Both the position numbers and the translations under genes were made by a program. Shown here in pieces: positions 1 to 8,034 of a stretch of 64,000 bases of DNA. Position 1 is the stretch's first letter. Every line of letters begins with the position of its first letter. The DNA lies in the NCBI RefSeq assembly GCF_002237655.1, contig NZ_NOKT01000003.1, forward strand, positions 1 to 64,000, given 5' to 3'. The DNA is from Streptomyces sp. XY006 (GTDB taxonomy: Bacteria; Actinomycetota; Actinomycetes; Streptomycetales; Streptomycetaceae). Below the pieces are notes generated by a model, which was given only the letters and a program-made list of their open reading frames with translations, searched no databases and had not been told where the DNA came from.

Positions 1-82
1 CATTCCGAACCCGGAAGCTAAGCCTTACAGCGCCGATGGTACTGCAGGGGGGACCCTGTGGGAGAGTAGGACGCCGCCGAAC
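1..82 (+). rRNA. rrf: 5S ribosomal RNA, 3' portion (5' end outside window)
   Basis: The first 82 bases read as the 3' two-thirds of an actinobacterial 5S rRNA. They include the conserved CCGAACCCGGAAG stretch, the GCCGATGGTACTGC stretch and the 3' GCCGCCGAAC that would pair with the 5' end of the molecule. The 5' end is cut off by the window edge, so this is the tail of an rRNA operon transcribed rightwards. The 3' end is placed at the last base able to pair in the terminal stem and could be off by one or two. Confidence 0.93.
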
Positions 83-92
83 AATCATTGGG

Positions 93-124
93 AAAACCCC
101 CGTATCAATAGATACGGGGGTTTT
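93..124. terminator. Bidirectional intrinsic terminator between 5S rRNA and the DUF58 operon
   Basis: A perfect 14-bp inverted repeat (AAAACCCCCGTATC and its complement) flanks an AATA loop. The A-run at the left and T-run at the right give a U-tract in either direction. It can end the rRNA operon on the plus strand and the operon ending at 176 on the minus strand. Confidence 0.9.
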
Positions 125-175
125 CTGCGTTTCAGGCACTCTTGGGTCCCTTTCGGGGACCTGTCGAATGGGTGG

Positions 176-1486
176 TTAGAGGCGACCTGCCGCTTTCAGA
201 GCCAGGTACGCGTCCGCAAGAGCCGGCGCCAGGTCGTCCGGTGTGGCGTCTACGACCGTGACGCCGTGGCGGCGGAGTTGTTCCGCTGTGCGGTGGCGTT
301 CGGACTGGGCGTGGGCGGCTGCCGCGGCCTCGTAGACGGCGTCGACGTTCCCGCGTGCCGTGGCCATGTCCGCGATGTGCGGGTCCGCCACGGAGGCCAG
401 CAGGACCGTGTGGCGCTGGGTGAGCTGAGCGAGTACGGGGAGCAGGCCCTCTTCGATGGGGGCCGCGTCCAGCGTGGTGAGCAGGACGATGAGGGAACGG
501 CGCGGGGACGTGCGCAGGGCCGTGGCCGTGAGGCCTCGGGCGTCCGTTTCCACGAGTTCCGGTTCCAGCGTGGCCATCGCGTTGACCAGGGACGGGAGGA
601 CGTCGCCTGCCGTGCGGCCCTGGACGAGGGCGCGGACTCTGCGGTCGTAGGCGAGGAGGTCGACGCGGTCGCCCGCCCGGGACGCGAGCGCGGCGAGGAG
701 CAGGGCTGCGTCCATGGAGGCGTCGAGGCGGGGTGCGTCGCCCACGCGGCCGGCGGAGGTGCGGCCCGTGTCGAGGACCAGGAGGATGTGGCGGTCGCGC
801 TCGGGGCGCCAGGTGCGGACGGCGACGGCCGTCTGCCGGGCCGTGGCACGCCAGTCGATCGAGCGGGTGTCGTCGCCGGGGACGTACTCGCGGAGGCTGT
901 CGAACTCGGTGCCCTCGCCGCGGGTGAGCACGCTGGTGCGGCCGTCCAGTTCGCGCAGGCGGGCCAGCTTGGAGGGCAGGTGCTTGCGGCTGGTGAACGG
1001 GGGCAGGACCCGTACCGTCCAGGGGGCCTGGTGCGTGCCCTGGCGGGCGAAGAGGCCGAGGGGGCCGTAGGAGCGGATGGTGATGCGGTCTGCTTCGCGG
1101 TCGCCTCGGCGGGTGGGGCGCAGGCGGGTCGTGATGCGGCGGCGCTCGCCCGGGGGGACGGTGAGGCGGTGGCGGGACGCGGTGGTTTCCGTGCCCGGCT
1201 GCCAGCTGCTCGGGGGCCATGCGTCGCGGAGGCGGGCGCGCAGGGGGCGGCGGGTCGGGTTGGTGATCGTGAGGGTGACGTCCGCGGTGTCGCCCAGGCG
1301 TACGGAGGTGTCGCCGGAGCGGGTCAGGCCCAGGCGTCGCACGGGGGCGGCCAGGGCGAAGTCGCAGGCGCAGGCCAGGGCGAGGGGTGCGTTGACTGCC
1401 AGGATGCCCGTCCAGCTGGGCTCCCAGATGCCGACGGGGAGGGAGCCCAGGGCCGCGAGGAGGGCGGCGCGTCCGGTGAGTGCCAT
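176..1486 (-). CDS. DUF58 domain protein of a MoxR operon
   Basis: A 436-residue protein with two N-terminal hydrophobic segments (about 6-24 and 27-46) and a large cytoplasmic part. The DUF58 hallmark lies at about 193-216 (EFDSLREYVPGDDTRSIDW). After it comes a von Willebrand A-like stretch (ILLVLDTGRTSAG, about 234-246) that would hold a MIDAS-type metal site. It is the last gene of a five-gene minus-strand operon; its ATG shares one base with the stop of the MoxR gene (TGATG), so translation is probably coupled. MoxR-DUF58 pairs are usually thought to act as an AAA chaperone with a vWA partner on a membrane or metal-dependent client. The client is unknown here. Family assignment is firm; function is not. 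Confidence 0.92.
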   Translation of the reverse strand: MALTGRAALLAALGSLPVGIWEPSWTGILAVNAPLALACACDFALAAPVRRLGLTRSGDTSVRLGDTADVTLTITNPTRRPLRARLRDAWPPSSWQPGTETTASRHRLTVPPGERRRITTRLRPTRRGDREADRITIRSYGPLGLFARQGTHQAPWTVRVLPPFTSRKHLPSKLARLRELDGRTSVLTRGEGTEFDSLREYVPGDDTRSIDWRATARQTAVAVRTWRPERDRHILLVLDTGRTSAGRVGDAPRLDASMDAALLLAALASRAGDRVDLLAYDRRVRALVQGRTAGDVLPSLVNAMATLEPELVETDARGLTATALRTSPRRSLIVLLTTLDAAPIEEGLLPVLAQLTQRHTVLLASVADPHIADMATARGNVDAVYEAAAAAHAQSERHRTAEQLRRHGVTVVDATPDDLAPALADAYLALKAAGRL

Positions 1487-2478
1487 CAGCGGGGGACGGG
1501 GACGTGGGCGAGGATCGCGTTGATGACCGAGTCGGCGGTCACGCCTTCCATTTCGGCCTCCGGGCGGAGCTGGACGCGGTGGCGGAGTGTGGGGAGCGCG
1601 AGGGCCTTCACGTCGTCGGGGATGACGTAGTCGCGGCCGGTCAGCCAGGCCCAGGCGCGGGCGGTGGCCAGGAGGGCCGTGGCGCCGCGGGGGGAGACGC
1701 CGAGGGTGAGGGACGGTGACTCGCGGGTGGCGCGGCAGATGTCGACGACGTAGGCGGTGATCTCGGGGGAGATGGTCGTCTTGGCGACGGCGGCGCGGGC
1801 GGCCTCCAGGTCGGCCGGGCCGGCTACGGGGCGTACGCCGGCGGCCTTGAGGTCGCGGGGGTTGAAGCCCTCGGCGTGGCGGGTGAGGACGTCGATCTCG
1901 TCCTGGCGGGAGGGGAGGGGGATGGTGAGCTTGAGGAGGAAGCGGTCCAGCTGGGCTTCCGGGAGGGGGTAGGTGCCCTCGTACTCGACCGGGTTCTGGG
2001 TCGCCGCGACCAGGAACGGGTCGGGCAGGGGGCGGGGGGTGCCGTCGACGGTGACCTGGCGTTCTTCCATGGCTTCCAGGAGGGACGACTGGGTCTTGGG
2101 GGGCGTGCGGTTGATCTCGTCGGCGAGGAGGAGGTTGGTGAAGACCGGGCCGGGCTGGAAGGAGAACTCGGCGCTGCGGGTGTCGTAGACCAGGGAGCCG
2201 GTGACGTCACTCGGCATGAGGTCGGGGGTGAACTGGACGCGCTTGGTGTCGAGTTCGAGGGCGGAGGCGAGGGCGCGGACCAGGAGGGTCTTGGCGACGC
2301 CGGGGACGCCTTCGAGGAGGACGTGGCCGCGGCAGAGCAGGGCGACGACGAGGCCGGTCACGGCGGGGTCCTGGCCGACCACGGCCTTGGCGATCTCGGC
2401 GCGCAGGGCCTCCAGGGAGGCGCGGGCGGCGCCCGGGTCCCCGGTCTGCCCGGCGTTGTCAGTGGTCGGGTCCATCAT
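1486..2478 (-). CDS. MoxR-family AAA+ ATPase
   Basis: A 330-residue AAA_3 ATPase. Visible motifs are Walker A GVPGVAKT (57-64), Walker B LLLADEIN (116-123) and a sensor-1-like ATQNP (159-163); the C-terminal lid ends at VPVPR. The start chosen is the ATG at 2478, which overlaps the stop of the DUF4350 gene as ATGA; a second ATG follows immediately. The open frame runs much further upstream, but that part is the shadow of the neighbouring genes. MoxR proteins are thought to remodel or activate partner complexes, and the vWA/DUF58 partner is encoded directly downstream. Confidence 0.95.
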   Translation of the reverse strand: MMDPTTDNAGQTGDPGAARASLEALRAEIAKAVVGQDPAVTGLVVALLCRGHVLLEGVPGVAKTLLVRALASALELDTKRVQFTPDLMPSDVTGSLVYDTRSAEFSFQPGPVFTNLLLADEINRTPPKTQSSLLEAMEERQVTVDGTPRPLPDPFLVAATQNPVEYEGTYPLPEAQLDRFLLKLTIPLPSRQDEIDVLTRHAEGFNPRDLKAAGVRPVAGPADLEAARAAVAKTTISPEITAYVVDICRATRESPSLTLGVSPRGATALLATARAWAWLTGRDYVIPDDVKALALPTLRHRVQLRPEAEMEGVTADSVINAILAHVPVPR

Positions 2479-3671
2479 GGACGGCGTACCTCTCTTTCGA
2501 GGGCGTCGAGTCGGTCGGCGAGTGCGATCAGTGCTGCGTCGTCGCCGGGTGGCGGTCCGAAGAGCAGGGTGTGCGGGTCGTGTCCGTCGCCGTGGAGGCG
2601 GGTGGACAGGGCCGGGAGCAGGGCCTCGGGCGTGTGCGCCTGGGTGACGGGGACGCCGACGAGGGGGGCGAGGCGGGTGCGTGTGGTGGAGCGGAGAGCG
2701 TCGGCCGCGCGGTCGCGGGCGTCGGCCTTGCGGTAGAGGCGGGCGCGGCCCTCGGCGGTTTCCGAGGCGCGGATCGCGACGGGGAGTTTTTCGGGCACGA
2801 GGGGGCCGAGCCGGCGTGCCCGCCACAGGGCGGCCAGGGCTGCGGCGATGAACAGCTGCAGGGTGCCCCAGAGCCAGCCGGAGGGGAGCAGGTCGAAGAA
2901 GCCGCGTTCGTCGTCGGTGCCGGTGGCCGAGGTGTCGGAGAGCGAGGGGAGGTACCAGACCAGATGGGGGCGGGAGCCGAGGAGTTGGAGGGCGAGCGAG
3001 GCGTTGCCCTGCTCGTCGAGGCGGTCGTTGAGGAGGATGTCGGGCGCGCCGAGGACGACGGTGTCGCCGTCTCCGCGGTCGGCCGGGATGCGCAGGAGGG
3101 TGGCCAGGCGTTCGCTCGGGTAGCACTCGTCGGCGTCGAGGTGGGTGGTGGTGTAGCGGACGCCGCCCGTTTCGGCGGTGCCGGCGCGGCGGGCGGCGGG
3201 CAGGGCGCAGTCCGGGGAGAGCGTCGTGTCGAGGCTGGTGGCGGGGTCCGCGGTGACGCCGGGGGCGAGTCGTTCGACGGAGGCGCTGCCGGGGGCGACC
3301 AGGACGGTGCGGCCTCCGGACTCGGCGAACGCGGTGTGCAGCCGGGACTGCTGACCGCGGGTCAGCAGGTCGGGGACGGCGACCAGGAGGGTGGTGTCCG
3401 GGCCGTTCGCGGCGGCTGCCTCGTCCAGGGTGGTGACGACGCGCGTGTCGACGCCGCGGTCGGCGAGGAGTTCGGCGACGGCGCGGCTGCCGCCCGGGTC
3501 GGTGGAGCGCGGGTCGAGTTCGCCGTGGCGGGCGTCGGAGCGGATCACGGCGATGGCGACGGCTCCGGCGATGAGCACCAGCAGGGCGAGTGCAATACCG
3601 CGCGTGCGGGTCCACATCTGGCGGGCGGTGGGCGAGGCCGAGGTGGAGGGGAGCGTGGCCTCGGTGGTCAT
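2475..3671 (-). CDS. DUF4350 membrane-anchored protein
   Basis: A 398-residue protein with a transmembrane helix at about 26-43, an extracytoplasmic-looking DUF4350 domain (about 50-260) and a second helix near the Trp-rich GWLWGTLQL segment. A charged cytoplasmic tail follows. DUF4350 proteins regularly sit between DUF4129 and MoxR genes, as here. The ATG at 3671 overlaps the upstream stop (ATGA) and is supported by the membrane anchor that starts 25 residues in. The biochemical role of the family is unknown. The domain looks like a GATase/ThuA-like fold with the typical 'AVAELLADRGV' start, so it may be a binding rather than catalytic module. Confidence 0.88.
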   Translation of the reverse strand: MTTEATLPSTSASPTARQMWTRTRGIALALLVLIAGAVAIAVIRSDARHGELDPRSTDPGGSRAVAELLADRGVDTRVVTTLDEAAAANGPDTTLLVAVPDLLTRGQQSRLHTAFAESGGRTVLVAPGSASVERLAPGVTADPATSLDTTLSPDCALPAARRAGTAETGGVRYTTTHLDADECYPSERLATLLRIPADRGDGDTVVLGAPDILLNDRLDEQGNASLALQLLGSRPHLVWYLPSLSDTSATGTDDERGFFDLLPSGWLWGTLQLFIAAALAALWRARRLGPLVPEKLPVAIRASETAEGRARLYRKADARDRAADALRSTTRTRLAPLVGVPVTQAHTPEALLPALSTRLHGDGHDPHTLLFGPPPGDDAALIALADRLDALEREVRRP

Positions 3672-4435
3672 TCGGCGGCTCCCTGGCGGGTGGTGGGGGC
3701 CGTGCTCGCGCTGCTCGCCGCGAGGTGGGGCTTGGTGCGCTCCAGTTCGCGGTCGAGTTCCGCCATGCGGTGGTACGACTGCTCGGTCGCCGAGCGGCCG
3801 CCGTATGTGACGTCGTCGAAGTCGCGGGCGGCTGTGCGCAGTCGGTCCGTGTGGGCGGGCAGGGCGCGGCCGGCTTCGGCTGCGGCCTCGTCGGCGGTGC
3901 GGCCGGGGCGGGCGTCGAGGAGTGCGCGCTCTTCGAGGGCGCGGACGAGGGCACGCATGCGTTCCTGGACGGCCTGGTTCCAGTGGCCCTGGGCGGCGTG
4001 TGCCTCGGCGGCGGCGCGGTGGTCGGCGGCACTGCGGGGGCGGTCGTCGAACAGGGTGGCGGACGAGGTGGGTTGGCGGCGCGGGGTGCCCAGGCGCCAC
4101 CAGAGGGCGGCCAGGACGGCGACGACGGCCAGGACGATGACGACCAGGCCGAGTGTGCCGCCGGGCGTGGCGGTCGAGGCGGCGTTGAGCAGTTTGCCGA
4201 GCCAGTCCCAGAAGGCGTCGAGGGCACGTTGGAACAGGCTGGGGTCGTCCTCGTGGTACATCCGCTTGGACAGCTCGCGGCGGGCCGCCTCCCGCGCGGG
4301 GTCCCGCGGGACGGTGAGGGGCGGTTCGTCGGTGGAGTCGGCCGGCGACAGCGCGGAGGTGTCGCCGGCCCGCAACAGCGTCCGGAGGGCGGCGCGTGGC
4401 AGCGCAGTGGTGAGAAGGTCCCCCGCCGAGCTCAC
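3668..4435 (-). CDS. DUF4129 domain membrane protein
   Basis: About 255 residues, with one clear membrane helix (about 93-114, GTLGLVVIVLAVVAVLAALWW) and a C-terminal DUF4129 helical domain (about 165-245). I chose the GTG at 4435. It has a GGGGAG ribosome-binding site eight bases upstream and leaves only four bases after the previous stop. The in-frame ATG at 4489 would overlap the upstream gene by 50 bases. The ATG at 4440 reads only Met-Arg-stop and is a decoy. The C-terminus overlaps the next gene as ATGA. It is part of the MoxR operon. Confidence 0.87.
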   Translation of the reverse strand: MSSAGDLLTTALPRAALRTLLRAGDTSALSPADSTDEPPLTVPRDPAREAARRELSKRMYHEDDPSLFQRALDAFWDWLGKLLNAASTATPGGTLGLVVIVLAVVAVLAALWWRLGTPRRQPTSSATLFDDRPRSAADHRAAAEAHAAQGHWNQAVQERMRALVRALEERALLDARPGRTADEAAAEAGRALPAHTDRLRTAARDFDDVTYGGRSATEQSYHRMAELDRELERTKPHLAASSASTAPTTRQGAAE

Positions 4436-4439
4436 CGCA

Positions 4440-5846
4440 TCAGCTCCCCGGGGTGGCGCCGGGGGCGGTCGGGCCGTAGCCCTGGACACCGGCGGCGCGG
4501 GCCAGTTCGAGGTCGAGGGCCTCGCGGCGGATGCGCTGGTCGATGTAGAGGAGCACGGTGACGCCGGCCGTGATCGGGAACGTGATCATGGAGCCGATCA
4601 CCGAGCCGATGCCGCTGACGATCAGGAACGTCCAGCCGAGGCTGCCGACACCCGAGTTGAGCCAGCCGGTGATGCCGTCGCCGCTGAGGGCCCCGGCCAG
4701 GAAGGTGAACGGGATGACGATGATCGAGGCGACGACGTTGGCGATGATCGTGGCGAGCAGCTGGATGCCGAAGATTCGCCACCAGGTGCCCCGGACCAGC
4801 TTCGTGGAGCGGCTCATCGCCTTCTTGATGCCCTGCTTCTCCAGCATGAGGGCGGGCGAGGCGAGCGAGAAGCGGATCATCAGCCACAGGGCGACGATGC
4901 CGGCGCCGATGATGCCGAGCACGGTCAGGGCGACGCCCGCTCCGGTGCTGCCGGCCAGGGAGACGAGGATGCCGGGCAGGGTGCCGGCGGTGACGACGCC
5001 GGCGGTGATGAGCAGCAGCAGGCAGATGAGGCCGAACAGCTTGAGGATCTGCGGGCGGGCGTCACGCCAGGCCTCTCCGATGGTGACCGACTTGCCGAGC
5101 ACGGCCCGGCTGGTGACGGTCGTCAGGAGGGCGGTGGCGATGACGGTGCCGACCAGGGAGATCACGAAGATGACGGTGGAGTTGAGCAGTGCGTCGCCCA
5201 TGGCGCGGCTCAGCTCGCTGAGGGTGGCGCTCGGGTCGTTGAGGGCGTCGGTGCTGGAGTCGTCCAGGACGAGGCCCTGGAACAGCACGACGATGATCTC
5301 GGTGAGGACGGCGACGGTGAGGGAGATGCCCAGGACGGTGCGCCAGTAGGTGCGCATGGTGGAGACCGCGCCGTCGAGGATCTCGCCGACGCCGAGCGGG
5401 CGCAGCGGGATCACGCCGGGCTTGGCGGCCGGCGGGGGGCCGCCCCAGCCGCTGCCCCAGCCGCCGTGGCCACCGGGGTGGCCCGGGCCGGGGCCGTACC
5501 CGCCGTATCCGCCGGGGCCTCCAGGGCCGCCGGGTCCGTAGCCGCCCGGGCCTCCGGGGCCGTGGCCGCCGGGGGGCTGGGTGCCCCAGCCCGGGCCGGG
5601 CGGCGGGGGCGGGGGTGCCTGACCGGGGCCGGTCGGGGCGCTGGGGGCGGACCACTGGGCCGGTGGCGGCTGCTCCTTGGACCACTGCGGGCCGGTGCCC
5701 TGCGGGGCGTGGCCCGGCTGTCCCGGCTGGTCGGCGGGTTGTGCGGGACCGGGGCGGTCAGCGGGCTCGGCAGGGCCGGACGCGTCAGGCTTCTGCCCGT
5801 CGGACGGGGCGGATCCGGGCGAGGCCCAGCCCGGAGTGTCGTTCAT
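4440..5846 (-). CDS. Multi-pass membrane protein with Pro/Gly-rich N-terminal tail
   Basis: A 468-residue protein. Residues 1 to about 150 are Pro/Gly/Gln-rich, with GYGPGGPGG-type repeats. The rest is a membrane domain of about six helices that resembles the membrane region found next to glycerophosphodiester phosphodiesterases. No phosphodiesterase catalytic domain is present, so enzymatic activity should not be assumed. It is the first gene of the MoxR operon. Its ATG at 5846 follows a GAGCGACG ribosome-binding site and faces mtnA across a 140-base divergent promoter region. The cytoplasmic Pro/Gly tail looks like a scaffold or interaction region. Confidence 0.85.
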   Translation of the reverse strand: MNDTPGWASPGSAPSDGQKPDASGPAEPADRPGPAQPADQPGQPGHAPQGTGPQWSKEQPPPAQWSAPSAPTGPGQAPPPPPPGPGWGTQPPGGHGPGGPGGYGPGGPGGPGGYGGYGPGPGHPGGHGGWGSGWGGPPPAAKPGVIPLRPLGVGEILDGAVSTMRTYWRTVLGISLTVAVLTEIIVVLFQGLVLDDSSTDALNDPSATLSELSRAMGDALLNSTVIFVISLVGTVIATALLTTVTSRAVLGKSVTIGEAWRDARPQILKLFGLICLLLLITAGVVTAGTLPGILVSLAGSTGAGVALTVLGIIGAGIVALWLMIRFSLASPALMLEKQGIKKAMSRSTKLVRGTWWRIFGIQLLATIIANVVASIIVIPFTFLAGALSGDGITGWLNSGVGSLGWTFLIVSGIGSVIGSMITFPITAGVTVLLYIDQRIRREALDLELARAAGVQGYGPTAPGATPGS

Positions 5847-5986
5847 CGTCGCTCCTTCACGGTGCCCGTCCGCGGTCGCGGCGGCAGGTTGGCAGCCATC
5901 GTGCCATGGGGTGGTCTTGGTGTGACCGGCCGCGGTCTGGGCTGCGTACCTTCAATTGTCCGCTCGATTGGGGGCAGACTGATCGC

Positions 5987-7135
5987 ATGGCTGATCAGTA
6001 CGCGTACAGCGGCGACGACAAGCGGCCGACCGAGATCCCGGCGATCCGCTGGGAAGAGCCACCGGAAGGGCCCGTTCTGGTCCTGCTCGACCAGACGAGG
6101 CTGCCGGCAGAGGAGGTCGAACTGGTCTGTACGGACGCGTCCGCGCTGGTCGAGGCGATTCGCTCGCTGGCCGTGCGCGGGGCGCCACTGCTCGGCATCG
6201 CGGGGGCGTACGGCGTCGCGCTCGCCGCCGTGCGGGGCTTCGACGTGGACGAGGCCGCGTCCGCGCTGGCGACGGCCCGGCCGACCGCCGTGAACCTGGC
6301 CGTCGGGGTGCGGCGCGCGCAGGCGGCGCACGAGGCGGCGCTGGCCAAGGGCGGCGACATCCGGCAGGCGGCCGCGGCGGCGCTGGCCGCGGCGCGGCAG
6401 CTGCACCGGGAGGACGCCGAGGCCAGCGGGCGGATGGCCGAGCACGGGCTGGCGCTGCTGGACGAGCTGCTGCCCGGAGGCGGGCACCGGATCCTGACCC
6501 ACTGCAACACCGGCTCGCTGGTGTCGGGCGGGGAGGGCACGGCGTTCGCGGTGGCGCTCGCGGCGCACCGGGTGGGCCGGCTGCGGCGGCTGTGGGTGGA
6601 CGAGACGCGTCCGCTGCTGCAGGGAGCGCGTCTGACGGCGTACGAGGCGGCCCGCAGCGGGATGGCGTACACGCTGCTCACGGACAATGCGGCGGGGTCG
6701 CTGTTCGCCGCCGGTGAGGTCGACGCGGTGCTGATCGGGGCGGACCGGATCACGGCGGACGGCTCGGTGGCGAACAAGGTGGGGAGCTATCCGCTGGCGG
6801 TGCTGGCGCGGTACCACCATGTGCCGTTCATCGTGGTGGCGCCGGTGACGACGGTGGACCTGGACACGCCGGACGGGGCGTCCATCGAGGTGGAGCAGCG
6901 GGCCGGGCACGAGGTGACCGAGCTGGTGGCGCCGCAGGTGCCGGTGGCCGGCGCGGAGGCCGGCGGCGGCATTCCGGTGGCGCCGCTGGGGACGCAGGCG
7001 TACAACCCGGCCTTCGACGTGACGCCGCCGGAGCTGGTGACGGCGATCGTGACGGAGGAGGGCGTGGTCTCGCCGGTGACGGCCGAGGCGCTCGCCGAGG
7101 TGTGCGGGCGGTCGCGCCGGGTGGCGGCGGGCTGA
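5987..7135 (+). CDS. mtnA: S-methyl-5-thioribose-1-phosphate isomerase
   Basis: A 382-residue enzyme of methionine salvage, converting methylthioribose-1-phosphate to methylthioribulose-1-phosphate in the cytoplasm. Family landmarks are RGAPLLG (64-70), the catalytic Cys in HCNTGSL (Cys173) and the catalytic Asp in IGADRI (Asp253), followed by GSVANKVGSYPLA. The ATG at 5987 starts the conserved sequence; the frame is open further upstream but lacks similarity there. It is divergent from the MoxR operon and stands alone; no other salvage gene is adjacent. Confidence 0.96.
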   Translation: MADQYAYSGDDKRPTEIPAIRWEEPPEGPVLVLLDQTRLPAEEVELVCTDASALVEAIRSLAVRGAPLLGIAGAYGVALAAVRGFDVDEAASALATARPTAVNLAVGVRRAQAAHEAALAKGGDIRQAAAAALAAARQLHREDAEASGRMAEHGLALLDELLPGGGHRILTHCNTGSLVSGGEGTAFAVALAAHRVGRLRRLWVDETRPLLQGARLTAYEAARSGMAYTLLTDNAAGSLFAAGEVDAVLIGADRITADGSVANKVGSYPLAVLARYHHVPFIVVAPVTTVDLDTPDGASIEVEQRAGHEVTELVAPQVPVAGAEAGGGIPVAPLGTQAYNPAFDVTPPELVTAIVTEEGVVSPVTAEALAEVCGRSRRVAAG

Positions 7136-7261
7136 GGTCCGCTCGGCTGGAGGGCGCCAGTTCTCAAGTCCTGGGTCTCCGGTGGTCACCGCGCAGGCCG
7201 CCGGGGGCACGGAGAGCTCGTCTGGAGATCGTCCGGGAGATCGTCGGCGGGCGGGCGAGGG

Positions 7262-7290
7262 CAGACAGTAGCGCTTGCTGCGACTATGGT
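7262..7290 (+). promoter_or_regulatory. Candidate vegetative promoter for mtrAB-lpqB
   Basis: CAGACA (7262-7267) and TATGGT (7285-7290) are separated by 17 bases in the 208-base gap upstream of mtrA. Each hexamer matches the HrdB-type consensus at four of six positions. No other candidate in the gap is better. This is inference from sequence only. Confidence 0.35.
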
Positions 7291-7343
7291 CACTGGCCGG
7301 TGACCTACCTCACCACTGCCTTCGCCACCGTTATGAGAATGGG

Positions 7344-8033
7344 ATGATGTCGTTTATGAAGGGACGAGTCCTTGTCGTCGACGACGACACCGCACTGGCC
7401 GAGATGCTCGGCATCGTGCTGCGTGGTGAGGGTTTCGAGCCGTCGTTCGTGGCCGACGGGGACAAGGCGCTGGCCGCGTTCCGGGAGGCCAAGCCGGACC
7501 TGGTGCTGCTCGATCTGATGCTGCCCGGCCGGGACGGCATCGAGGTGTGCCGCCTGATCAGGGCGGAGTCCGGCGTGCCGATCGTGATGCTCACGGCCAA
7601 GAGCGACACGGTCGACGTCGTGGTGGGCCTGGAGTCGGGTGCCGACGACTACATCGTGAAGCCGTTCAAGCCGAAGGAGCTGGTGGCCCGGATCCGGGCC
7701 AGGCTGCGGAGGTCGGAGGAGCCCGCTCCGGAGCAGCTCGCCATCGGTGACCTGGTCATCGACGTGGCGGGGCACTCCGTGAAGCGGGACGGGCAGTCGA
7801 TCGCGCTGACGCCGCTGGAGTTCGACCTGCTGGTCGCGCTGGCGCGCAAGCCGTGGCAGGTGTTCACGCGCGAGGTGCTGCTGGAGCAGGTGTGGGGCTA
7901 CCGGCACGCGGCGGACACACGGCTGGTCAACGTGCACGTGCAGCGGCTGCGCTCCAAGGTCGAGAAGGACCCGGAGAAGCCGGAGATCGTGGTGACCGTC
8001 CGTGGTGTCGGGTACAAGGCAGGGCCGAGCTGA
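7344..8033 (+). CDS. mtrA: Two-component response regulator MtrA
   Basis: A 229-residue OmpR/PhoB-type regulator. The receiver domain has the acidic triplet at 13-15, the phospho-acceptor Asp57 (LLDLMLPG), Thr84 and Lys106 (VKPF). The winged-helix domain has the LTPLEFDLL and VWGYRHAADTRLVNVHVQRLR elements. The downstream sensor MtrB and lipoprotein LpqB give the canonical actinobacterial mtrAB-lpqB operon, which couples cell-envelope and division signals to development in Streptomyces. Start codons at 7344, 7347 and 7356 are all in frame. I use the first, giving a length I recall as typical for Streptomyces MtrA; the ribosome-binding site is weak. Confidence 0.97.
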   Translation: MMSFMKGRVLVVDDDTALAEMLGIVLRGEGFEPSFVADGDKALAAFREAKPDLVLLDLMLPGRDGIEVCRLIRAESGVPIVMLTAKSDTVDVVVGLESGADDYIVKPFKPKELVARIRARLRRSEEPAPEQLAIGDLVIDVAGHSVKRDGQSIALTPLEFDLLVALARKPWQVFTREVLLEQVWGYRHAADTRLVNVHVQRLRSKVEKDPEKPEIVVTVRGVGYKAGPS

Positions 8034-8034
8034 C

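Noticed and set aside
1486..4227. Single 913-residue minus-strand protein
   Set aside because: Only the last 330 residues are MoxR. The rest is a high-GC shadow of the DUF4350 and DUF4129 genes, which have their own starts, membrane helices and stop/start overlaps.
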